NCBI GenBank assembly: GCA_947458415.1
Contig: CANGZG010000161.1
Coordinates: 1-5,068, forward strand
DNA length: 5,068 bases
Direction: 5' to 3'
Source: Comamonadaceae bacterium
Lineage (GTDB): Bacteria > Pseudomonadota > Gammaproteobacteria > Burkholderiales > Burkholderiaceae_C
Numbering within the stretch: the first letter of the stretch is position 1; each line of letters opens with the position of its first letter. A program made the translations under genes and the position numbers. Of this stretch, positions 1 to 5,068 are shown one piece after another. The notes beneath the pieces were generated by a model that saw nothing but the letters and a program-made list of their open reading frames with translations, was not told where the DNA came from and did not search any database.

Positions 1-567
1 GTCCACGCTGGTCACACGCTTGCTGCGTTTGCGTGCGGCTTCAAATGCCACACGCGCAATACGCTCGACCTCGGGGCGGGTGTAGCGCATGGTGTCGAAG
101 GCTTCTTCTGAACCGGCGAACGCGCCGTCGGGTGACACACGTCTGCCGCGCGGTTGGCCAAAATAAATGTCGCCCGTGAGTTCGCGAATGATGAGGATGT
201 CCAATCCTGCGATCAGCTCAGGCTTGAGACTGGATGCATTCACCAGTTCGTGGTAACAAATCGCAGGGCGGAAGTTGGCGAACAGCCCCATGTTTTTTCG
301 CAAACCCAAAATCGCTTGTTCAGGACGCAAAGGGCGGTCGAGCGTGTCGTACTTCCAGTCGCCGACCGCGCCAAACAACACGGCATCGGATTGCATGGCG
401 AGCTTCAACGTGGACTCGGGCAGCGGGTGTCCGTGTGCATCGTATGCGGCACCACCGACCAACGCGGTTTCCATTTCAAAGCGCAAACCGAGCGCCTTCA
501 ATACCTTGATCGCTTCAGCGACGATTTCGGTGCCAATGCCGTCACCCGGTAACACAGCGATCTTCAT
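1..567 (-). CDS. leuB: 3-isopropylmalate dehydrogenase LeuB, 5' part (runs off window)
   Basis: NAD-dependent cytosolic enzyme of leucine biosynthesis that oxidises and decarboxylates 3-isopropylmalate to 2-ketoisocaproate. My translation gives 189 residues starting MKIAVLPGDGIG, about half of the usual ~355-360. Visible family features are the N-terminal PGDGIG loop (residues 7-12), the substrate-binding stretch GLRKNMGLFANFRP with Arg90 and Arg100, and RELTGDIYFGQPRG with Arg128 and Tyr135. These match the Arg/Arg/Arg/Tyr set of isopropylmalate dehydrogenases. The reading frame is open to the window edge and ends at ...TSVD, just before the expected catalytic Lys; the metal-binding Asp residues also lie outside. 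The ATG overlaps the leuD stop (ATGA, 4 nt). There is no clear Shine-Dalgarno sequence, so translation is probably coupled to leuD. The identity is very secure. Confidence 0.97.
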   Translation of the reverse strand, partial: MKIAVLPGDGIGTEIVAEAIKVLKALGLRFEMETALVGGAAYDAHGHPLPESTLKLAMQSDAVLFGAVGDWKYDTLDRPLRPEQAILGLRKNMGLFANFRPAICYHELVNASSLKPELIAGLDILIIRELTGDIYFGQPRGRRVSPDGAFAGSEEAFDTMRYTRPEVERIARVAFEAARKRSKRVTSVD

Positions 568-1223
568 GGTTGGTGGTCTTTCAAGGTGTGTGCCAGCCAA
601 GGCTTGGCGGTCAAACGGGCGGCTTCAAACGCACGAATTTTGTCAGCATGCTTGAGGGTCAGGCCAATGTCATCCAGCCCGTTCATCAAGCAGTATTTGC
701 GAAACGCTTGCACTTCAAACGGCAGTTCTTCACCTTGCGGTTGCACCACCACTTGACGCGCCAAGTCGACCGTGAGTTGGTAGCCGGGGAAGGCCAAGCA
801 GTCATTGAAGAGCTTGGCGACTTGGGGTTCGGGCAACACGATCGGCAACAAACCGTTTTTGAAACAGTTGTTGAAAAAGATGTCAGCAAAGCTGGGCGCG
901 ATGATGGCTCTGAACCCAAATTGGTCTAGCGCCCACGGGGCGTGTTCGCGTGAGGAACCGCAACCAAAATTTTTCCGCGCCAACAAAATGGATGCCCCTG
1001 CATAACGGGCTTGGTTCAAGACAAAGTCAGGGTTGGGGCGGCGGCTCGCCGGGTCTTGGCCGGGCTCGCCTTTGTCCAAGTAACGCCATTCGTCAAACAA
1101 GTTGGGACCGAAGCCGGTTTTCTTGATGGACTTTAAAAATTGTTTGGGAATGATGGCGTCGGTGTCGACATTTTCGCGGTCCATCGGCGCGACCAAGCCT
1201 TGGTGTGTGGTGAATGTTTGCAT
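564..1223 (-). CDS. leuD: 3-isopropylmalate dehydratase small subunit LeuD
   Basis: Small subunit of isopropylmalate isomerase. With LeuC it converts 2-isopropylmalate to 3-isopropylmalate in leucine biosynthesis (cytosol). The protein has 219 residues, a normal length for the proteobacterial form. It opens with MQTFTTHQGLVAPMDRENVD, the usual N-terminus with the conserved DRENVDTDAIIPKQFLK stretch (15-31). The aconitase-swivel signature NFGCGSSREHAPWAL is at 85-99. It overlaps leuB by 4 nt downstream and would normally follow leuC closely. Here a hicAB pair lies between, leaving a 21-nt gap after the hicB stop. That gap is pyrimidine-rich (contains CTCACCCCTATTCC) and has no Shine-Dalgarno sequence, so initiation may rely on coupling from hicB or on a non-SD mechanism. 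The ATG at 1221-1223 is chosen because it gives the family N-terminus. Confidence 0.98.
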   Translation of the reverse strand: MQTFTTHQGLVAPMDRENVDTDAIIPKQFLKSIKKTGFGPNLFDEWRYLDKGEPGQDPASRRPNPDFVLNQARYAGASILLARKNFGCGSSREHAPWALDQFGFRAIIAPSFADIFFNNCFKNGLLPIVLPEPQVAKLFNDCLAFPGYQLTVDLARQVVVQPQGEELPFEVQAFRKYCLMNGLDDIGLTLKHADKIRAFEAARLTAKPWLAHTLKDHQP

Positions 1224-1244
1224 ATGGAATAGGGGTGAGAAGCT

Positions 1245-1457
1245 TCAGGCGAACATCAAACGACCTTTTGGGAGAGGTACAGGTCGGTTCATCATTTTTG
1301 CAGTTTCAATCCAGTCATCGATGACTTTTTGGGCATTGTCTAGCGCGCTGGCGTAGGTGTCTCCATCCGCCATACAGCCAGCCAATTCAGGAACTTCCGC
1401 GATATAGCAGGCATCTTTTTCACTCCAGTAAATGATGATTTCGTACTTGCTATTCAT
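1245..1457 (-). CDS. hicB: HicB-family antitoxin, short form (type II toxin-antitoxin)
   Basis: Antitoxin of a HicAB module, expected to bind and neutralise the HicA RNase encoded just upstream. The 70-residue product has the HicB/UPF0150 partial RNase-H-like pattern. A beta-strand start YEIIIYWSEKD (5-15) leads into YIAEVPELAGCMADGDT (18-34), then a helix with ALDNAQKVIDDWIETAK (38-54). It ends in the conserved PKGRLMFA (63-70). It stops after this fold and shows no extra ribbon-helix-helix or helix-turn-helix domain, unlike longer HicB proteins that repress their own promoter. Its start lies inside the end of hicA (8-nt overlap) and is preceded by AGGAG at a 9-nt spacing. The toxin-first order with overlap is typical for hicAB. 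The family is secure; activity is inferred. Confidence 0.93.
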   Translation of the reverse strand: MNSKYEIIIYWSEKDACYIAEVPELAGCMADGDTYASALDNAQKVIDDWIETAKMMNRPVPLPKGRLMFA

Positions 1458-1716
1458 GATCGAGTGCTCCTGGTATCAATTGGTATTTCACCAACACATC
1501 TCTGACTTGCTTGACTTGGTAGCCTTTGGCCAATTTTCCTCTGGCTTGTAGGTTCAAAATCTCTTCCACACCTGGCTTGAAAAAGATGTGGTGAGAGCCT
1601 TTGACCCGGCAACCAAAATTCAAACCTGCCAACAACTTTGTCAAATCATCAAAATTCAGGTTGTGATCACTGCTGCCAGAGAGCAGGGTCACCATGAATT
1701 TGTCCTGTTTGCCCAT
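1450..1716 (-). CDS. hicA: HicA-family mRNA interferase toxin (type II toxin-antitoxin)
   Basis: Predicted small dsRBD-fold ribonuclease that cleaves mRNA when not held by HicB. From the ATG at 1714-1716 it has 88 residues. The N-terminal part MGKQDKFMVTLLSGSSD precedes a helix (FDDLTKLLAGLNF, 22-34). The HicA hallmark VKGSHHIFF is at 38-46, with His42 the likely catalytic residue. The C-terminal part has EEILNLQ (51-57) and the strongly conserved YQVKQVRDVLVKY (66-78). The start lies 5 nt after the leuC stop (TAA-GCCGA-ATG) with no Shine-Dalgarno of its own. A second in-frame ATG at 1693-1695 (Met8, 81 aa) has AGGA 7 nt upstream. I prefer Met1 because HicA homologues commonly begin MGK and keep this segment, but both may be used. 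The catalytic His is intact and there is no frameshift, so the toxin appears potentially functional. G+C is about 46%, below the flanking genes. Confidence 0.92.
   Translation of the reverse strand: MGKQDKFMVTLLSGSSDHNLNFDDLTKLLAGLNFGCRVKGSHHIFFKPGVEEILNLQARGKLAKGYQVKQVRDVLVKYQLIPGALDHE
1467..1471 (-). promoter_or_regulatory. Shine-Dalgarno sequence of hicB
   Basis: AGGAG on the minus strand, 9 nt before the hicB ATG and inside the 3' end of hicA. This is one of the better ribosome binding sites in the leu part of the window. It would let the antitoxin be translated independently of the toxin, which fits the need for antitoxin excess. Confidence 0.75.
1703..1706 (-). promoter_or_regulatory. 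Possible ribosome binding site for a second hicA start (Met8)
   Basis: AGGA lies 7 nt upstream of the internal in-frame ATG at 1693-1695 of hicA, whereas the first ATG has no purine-rich site. It suggests the 81-residue form could be made independently, with the 88-residue form arising by coupling from the leuC stop. Which start is used cannot be decided from sequence alone. Confidence 0.45.
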
Positions 1717-1721
1717 TCGGC

Positions 1722-3173
1722 TTAACTGAACTGACGCACATCGACAAAGTGGCCGTGGATGGCGGCAGCGGCAGCCATGGCGGGACTGACCAAATGGGTG
1801 CGGCCACCGTTGCCTTGTCGGCCTTCGAAATTGCGATTGCTGGTGGACGCACAACGTTCACCGGGTTCGAGCTTGTCGGCATTCATGGCCAGACACATCG
1901 AGCAACCGGGTTCGCGCCATTCAAAACCTGCTGCTTGAAAAATGGTGTGCAGGCCTTCGCGCTCGGCTTGCTCTTTGACCAAACCCGAACCGGGCACGAC
2001 CATGGCCAGCTTCACATTCTTGGCCACTTTTTGTCCGAGGCGTTTGACCACGCTGGCCGCTTCGCGCATGTCTTCGATGCGGCTGTTCGTGCATGAACCG
2101 ATGAAGACTTTGTCAACGAACACATCGGCGAGAGGCTTGCCCGGTTCAAGCCCCATGTAGGCCAACGCACGTTCGATGGCGTCGCGTTTGTTCGCGTCTT
2201 TTTCTTTGTCAGGGTCAGGCACTTGGTCGAGCACCGACAACACCATTTCAGGTGAAGTGCCCCAAGTCACTTGCGGCGCGATCTGCGCGGCATCCAAAGT
2301 GACGACTGCATCGAAATGGGCGTCGGCGTCAGAGTGCAAGGTTTTCCAATAGGCCACCGCTTGGTCCCATTCCACGCCGCCCACAAATTGGCCGCTGGCG
2401 CGGTCGGTGCCGGGCGCCATCGGGCGACCTTTGACATAGGCAATGGTTTTGTCATCCACCGCCACCAGCCCCGCGCGGGCACCGGCTTCGATCGCCATGT
2501 TGCACAGGGTCATGCGGCCTTCCATGCTGAGTGCGCGAATGGCAGCGCCTGCGAATTCGATGGTGTAGCCAGTGCCACCGGCTGTGCCAATCTTGCCGAT
2601 GATGGCCAGCACGATGTCTTTGGCGGTGATGCCCGAGCCGGTTTGCCCTTCGACTTTGACCAACATGTTTTTGGCCTTTTTGGCGAGCAAGGTTTGTGTC
2701 GCCAGCACATGCTCAACCTCGGATGTGCCAATGCCGTGCGCCAGTGCGCCGAAAGCACCATGCGTTGAAGTGTGTGAATCACCGCAGACCACGGTCATGC
2801 CGGGCAAGGTCGCACCGTTTTCAGGACCAATCACATGCACGATGCCTTGGCGTTTGGACATGAACGGGAAAAATGCGGCCGCACCGAACTCGCGCATGTT
2901 GTCGTCGAGCGTGGTGATTTGCGCTTTGCTCACTGGGTCGGTGATGCCGTCATAACCCAATTCCCAGCCGGTGGTCGGTGTGTTGTGATCGGCCGTGGCC
3001 ACCACCGAACTGACTCGCCAAACGGGTCGCTTGGCGACACGCAGTCCTTCATAGGCTTGCGGGCTGGTGACCTCGTGCACCAAATGGCGGTCGATGTACA
3101 AAACCGATGTGCCGTCTTCTTCGGTGTGGACCACATGCTCGTCCCAAATTTTGTCGTACAGGGTGCGTCCCAT
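1722..3173 (-). CDS. leuC: 3-isopropylmalate dehydratase large subunit LeuC
   Basis: Large, [4Fe-4S]-binding subunit of isopropylmalate isomerase; with LeuD it interconverts 2- and 3-isopropylmalate in leucine synthesis. The product has 483 residues and starts MGRTLYDKIWDEHVV, the normal family start. Aconitase-type landmarks run in order: DRHLVHEVTSPQA (28-40), VVCGDSHTSTHGAFGAL (128-144), GIGTSEVEHVLATQT (147-161) and SMEGRMTLCNMAIE (216-229). The cluster ligands are Cys361 (GSCTNSR) and Cys424/Cys427 (GCSMC), followed by STSNRNFEGRQG (443-454). It is about 17 residues longer than E. coli LeuC as I recall it, mostly from an insert near 255-266. A GGAG ribosome binding site lies 9 nt upstream. 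It follows gltA after 26 nt. Downstream, hicA begins 5 nt past the TAA stop, where leuD would be expected. Confidence 0.98.
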   Translation of the reverse strand: MGRTLYDKIWDEHVVHTEEDGTSVLYIDRHLVHEVTSPQAYEGLRVAKRPVWRVSSVVATADHNTPTTGWELGYDGITDPVSKAQITTLDDNMREFGAAAFFPFMSKRQGIVHVIGPENGATLPGMTVVCGDSHTSTHGAFGALAHGIGTSEVEHVLATQTLLAKKAKNMLVKVEGQTGSGITAKDIVLAIIGKIGTAGGTGYTIEFAGAAIRALSMEGRMTLCNMAIEAGARAGLVAVDDKTIAYVKGRPMAPGTDRASGQFVGGVEWDQAVAYWKTLHSDADAHFDAVVTLDAAQIAPQVTWGTSPEMVLSVLDQVPDPDKEKDANKRDAIERALAYMGLEPGKPLADVFVDKVFIGSCTNSRIEDMREAASVVKRLGQKVAKNVKLAMVVPGSGLVKEQAEREGLHTIFQAAGFEWREPGCSMCLAMNADKLEPGERCASTSNRNFEGRQGNGGRTHLVSPAMAAAAAIHGHFVDVRQFS

Positions 3174-3182
3174 GTCATCAAT

Positions 3183-3186
3183 CTCC
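3183..3186 (-). promoter_or_regulatory. Shine-Dalgarno sequence of leuC
   Basis: GGAG on the minus strand, 9 nt before the leuC ATG, in the 26-nt gltA-leuC gap. It supports the ATG at 3171-3173 as the start. The gap is too short and featureless for a separate promoter or terminator, suggesting leuC is cotranscribed with gltA. Confidence 0.75.
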
Positions 3187-3199
3187 GAGGTGTGGGGTG

Positions 3200-4510
3200 T
3201 CAGCGTTTGGCCAAAGGTGGCACGTCGCGCTTGGCCGCGCCAGTGAACAACTGGCGAGGGCGGCCGATTTTGTATTCAGGGTCGCTGATCATTTCGTTGA
3301 GTTGGGCAATCCAACCGACGGTGCGTGCCAGCGCAAAAATACCAGTGAACAAATTGACAGGAATGCCAATCGCGCGCTGCACGATGCCCGAGTAGAAATC
3401 GACATTCGGGTAGAGCTTGCGGCTGACAAAGTACTCGTCTTCCAACGCGATTTTTTCCAAAGCTTTGGCCAGTTTGAACAGCGGGTCGTTTTCTAAACCC
3501 AATTCGGCCAACACTTCGTTGCAGGTTTCTTGCATCAACTTGGCGCGCGGATCGTAGTTTTTGTAAACACGGTGACCAAAGCCCATCAACTTGACATTCG
3601 AGTTTTTGTCTTTCACTTGCTCCATGAATTCACCCACCTTGGCGATACCGCCTTGGGCTTGAATGTCTTCGAGCATGTTCAGGCAAGCCTCGTTGGCGCC
3701 GCCGTGCGCCGGGCCCCACAAACAGGCCACGCCTGCCGCGATGGCCGCAAACGGGTTGGTGCCGGATGAACCGCACAAACGCACGGTGGAGGTCGATGCG
3801 TTTTGCTCGTGGTCGGCATGCAAGGTAAAGATGCGGTCCATCGCGCGCTCGAGCACGGGGTTGACCACGTACGGCTCGCAAGGTGTGCCAAACATCATGC
3901 GCAAGAAATTGCCTGCGTAAGACAAATCGTTTTGCGGGTAAAGAAAAGGCTGGCCGATGCCGTATTTGTAAGCCATGGCCACCAACGTGGGCATCTTCGC
4001 GATCAAGCGAATGGCCGCCACTTCGCGGTGTTCGGCGTTGTTGATGTCGGTGCTGTCATGGTAGAAGGCAGACAGGGCGCCGACCAAACCAGTGAGCACA
4101 GCCATCGGGTGGGCATCACGGCGGAATCCGCGCAGGAAAAATTGCATTTGCTCGTGCACCATGGTGTGGTGGGTGACGGTGCGGGTGAAGGCATGCTTGC
4201 GTTGGGCATTGGGCAATTCACCGTAAAGCAATAAATGACAGGTTTCCAAAAAATCGCAGTTGGTGGCCAGTTGTTCAATGGGGTAACCACGGTAGAGCAA
4301 TTCGCCCTTGTCACCATCAATGAACGTGATCGCCGATTGGCATGACGCTGTTGACAAAAAACCCGGGTCATAAGTGAACATGCCGGTTTGCCCATACAGC
4401 TTGCGGATGTCGATCACATCGGGGCCGATGGTGCCGTTGTAAACCGGCATCTCAACGCTGGGCTGGCCATTGGTGAACGAAAGGGTGGCCTTGTAATCAG
4501 CGAGTTTCAT
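3200..4510 (-). CDS. gltA: Type II citrate synthase GltA
   Basis: Condenses oxaloacetate and acetyl-CoA to citrate, the entry step of the TCA cycle (cytosol). From the ATG at 4508-4510 the protein has 436 residues, close to the ~430 of the hexameric, generally NADH-regulated proteobacterial type. The N-terminal beta domain includes PVYNGTIGPDVIDIRKLYG (22-40) and FTYDPGFLSTASCQS (45-59). Catalytic residues are visible as His269 (WGPAHGGANEA), His313 (GFGHRVYKNYDPRA) and Asp371 (NVDFYSGI), matching the His/His/Asp triad of E. coli GltA. An upstream in-frame TTG at 4526-4528 would add six residues. The ATG is preferred because AGGA lies 7 nt before it and the family starts MKLADxKATLSF. It sits 30 nt after sdhE and 26 nt before leuC, all on one strand. 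Confidence 0.98.
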   Translation of the reverse strand: MKLADYKATLSFTNGQPSVEMPVYNGTIGPDVIDIRKLYGQTGMFTYDPGFLSTASCQSAITFIDGDKGELLYRGYPIEQLATNCDFLETCHLLLYGELPNAQRKHAFTRTVTHHTMVHEQMQFFLRGFRRDAHPMAVLTGLVGALSAFYHDSTDINNAEHREVAAIRLIAKMPTLVAMAYKYGIGQPFLYPQNDLSYAGNFLRMMFGTPCEPYVVNPVLERAMDRIFTLHADHEQNASTSTVRLCGSSGTNPFAAIAAGVACLWGPAHGGANEACLNMLEDIQAQGGIAKVGEFMEQVKDKNSNVKLMGFGHRVYKNYDPRAKLMQETCNEVLAELGLENDPLFKLAKALEKIALEDEYFVSRKLYPNVDFYSGIVQRAIGIPVNLFTGIFALARTVGWIAQLNEMISDPEYKIGRPRQLFTGAAKRDVPPLAKR

Positions 4511-4517
4511 GGTCAAT

Positions 4518-4521
4518 TCCT
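4518..4521 (-). promoter_or_regulatory. Shine-Dalgarno sequence deciding the gltA start
   Basis: AGGA on the minus strand at a 7-nt spacing from the ATG at 4508-4510. It favours this ATG over the upstream in-frame TTG at 4526-4528, which lies 5' of the motif itself. Confidence 0.75.
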
Positions 4522-4540
4522 GTGTCAATCAATAAAAAAA

Positions 4541-4831
4541 TCAAACTTTGAACATTGGCAAAACGGTTTGCACCTGAGGGTGCTGCAACACTTCATGCGT
4601 GTGTGTCCGGCCCAGCAACACATCGAGCAAATCGTTGTCGGACAAGGCCATCAACGCATACATGCCACGCGCTTGTCCCACGGTCAGGTGCTCGGCGTGG
4701 CGGTTGAAAAAACGCTCGATGAACAAATCGTTTTCCAACAAGCCGCGCCGGCAACGCCAACGAAGTTTGCTGAGCGCAGCTGACGACAGTCTGTCGCCGT
4801 CAGGCAGGCCCGCGAGTTGCTCATCATCCAT
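4541..4831 (-). CDS. sdhE: FAD assembly factor SdhE (YgfY/Sdh5 family)
   Basis: Small cytosolic factor that promotes covalent attachment of FAD to the SdhA flavoprotein subunit of succinate dehydrogenase. The 96-residue product has the family's RGxxE motif as RGLLE (29-33) within LRWRCRRGLLENDLF. It continues with FFNRHAEHLT (41-50) and the helical ALSDNDLLDVLLGR (62-75) that corresponds to the D-(N/P)-D-L region of E. coli SdhE. It has a somewhat longer N-terminus (about 14 more residues before the motif) than the E. coli protein. The ATG follows the sdhB TGA with no gap (TGAATG) and no obvious Shine-Dalgarno, indicating coupled translation with sdhB. Position between sdhB and gltA is as expected in betaproteobacteria and supports the call. 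Confidence 0.95.
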   Translation of the reverse strand: MDDEQLAGLPDGDRLSSAALSKLRWRCRRGLLENDLFIERFFNRHAEHLTVGQARGMYALMALSDNDLLDVLLGRTHTHEVLQHPQVQTVLPMFKV

Positions 4832-5068
4832 TCACACCGCGCGGCTGATCATCAATTCTTTGATTTTGCCGATGGCTTTGGTCGGGTTCAAGCCTTTGGG
4901 GCAGACATCGACGCAATTCATGATGGTGTGGCAACGGAACAAACGGTAGGGGTCTTCCAAGTTGTCGAGCCGTTCAGACGTGGCGTGGTCGCGGCTGTCA
5001 GCGATGAAGCGATAGGCTTGCAGCAAACCGGCGGGGCCGACAAATTTGTCGGGGTTCCACCAAAAAGA
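4832..5068 (-). CDS. sdhB: Succinate dehydrogenase iron-sulfur subunit SdhB, C-terminal part
   Basis: Iron-sulfur subunit of respiratory complex II, on the cytoplasmic face of the inner membrane, carrying electrons from FAD-SdhA to ubiquinone. Only the last 78 residues are present; the frame is open to the window edge and starts SFWWNPDKFVGPAGLL. This is immediately after where the first [4Fe-4S] Cys group ending in CP should be, so the 2Fe-2S domain and those Cys lie outside. The remaining ligands are seen in RCHTIMNCVDVCPKGLNP (fragment residues 45-62). Cys46 and Cys52 would serve the [3Fe-4S] cluster and Cys56 the [4Fe-4S] cluster. Trp4, His47 and Ile49 of the fragment align with E. coli Trp164, His207 and Ile209 at the quinone site. 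The start is upstream of the window. sdhE follows without a gap. Confidence 0.97.
   Translation of the reverse strand, partial: SFWWNPDKFVGPAGLLQAYRFIADSRDHATSERLDNLEDPYRLFRCHTIMNCVDVCPKGLNPTKAIGKIKELMISRAV

Noticed and set aside
1239..1246. Perfect 8-nt palindrome GAAGCTTC at the end of hicB
   Set aside because: Too short and without a loop to be a terminator or an insertion-site repeat; no partner copy is seen at the leuC-hicA edge.
1722..1760. Weak promoter-like pair (TTGTCG and TTAAGC) before hicA
   Set aside because: Both elements match the consensus poorly and a transcript from them would begin at or inside the hicA start codon; not enough to call.
1717..1854. Upstream extension of the hicA frame into leuC, starting at a TTG at 1852-1854
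   Set aside because: The added 46 residues lie within leuC in another frame, are rich in Arg, Pro and Cys as expected of an out-of-frame read, and resemble no HicA N-terminus; the ATG at 1714-1716 fits the family.
2271..2768. Long plus-strand open frame opposite leuC (165 codons), and similar ones at 2835-3395 and 3803-4234
   Set aside because: They lie wholly or mostly antisense to leuC and gltA, show no recognisable protein motifs, and are explained by the G+C-rich codon pattern of the genes on the other strand.
4511..4528. Six-residue N-terminal extension of gltA from a TTG at 4526-4528
   Set aside because: The AGGA site sits between this TTG and the ATG at 4508-4510 and is correctly spaced for the ATG, which also gives the usual family N-terminus.
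4531..4552. Possible terminator after sdhE: TCAAAGTTTGA followed by a run of seven T on the minus strand
   Set aside because: The palindrome is A/T-rich with a one-base centre, so it cannot form a stable hairpin; the gap is only 30 nt and leads straight into the gltA ribosome binding site.

Overview
The window is a solid block of six complete or partial housekeeping genes plus a two-gene toxin-antitoxin module, all read from the minus strand. In transcription order (from high to low coordinate) they are sdhB (3' part), sdhE, gltA, leuC, hicA, hicB, leuD and leuB (5' part). Protein sequence style and gene order (succinate dehydrogenase, then citrate synthase, then isopropylmalate isomerase/dehydrogenase) suggest a betaproteobacterium of the order Burkholderiales, most likely Comamonadaceae (Limnohabitans/Rhodoferax/Polaromonas-like). 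The genus is a guess from memory of such proteins. Sampled core-gene lines run at about 57-68% G+C.

Region 3200-5068 belongs to the TCA cycle. It holds the C-terminal 78 residues of the SdhB iron-sulfur subunit, the SdhE flavinylation factor starting directly after the sdhB stop, and type II citrate synthase. Region 1-3173 is leucine biosynthesis: leuC and leuD encode the two subunits of 3-isopropylmalate dehydratase, and leuB encodes 3-isopropylmalate dehydrogenase. leuD and leuB overlap by 4 nt; leuB runs off the window just before its expected catalytic Lys. All intergenic gaps are 30 nt or less. I see no promoter or convincing terminator inside the window, so the simplest reading is one long transcript with translational coupling. 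There is no gene-free stretch longer than 30 nt.

The unusual part is 1245-1716. A complete hicA (mRNA-interferase toxin) and hicB (antitoxin) pair sits precisely between leuC and leuD, two genes encoding subunits of one enzyme. The pair is 5 nt downstream of leuC and 21 nt upstream of leuD, on the same strand. It has markedly lower G+C (about 46% by hand count) than its neighbours, consistent with acquisition. HicB is short (70 aa) and shows no separate C-terminal DNA-binding domain, and no promoter is evident for the pair. The toxin-antitoxin genes therefore look as though they are expressed with, and perhaps affect, the leucine operon. I found no CRISPR array, tRNA, rRNA, insertion sequence or other novel system.
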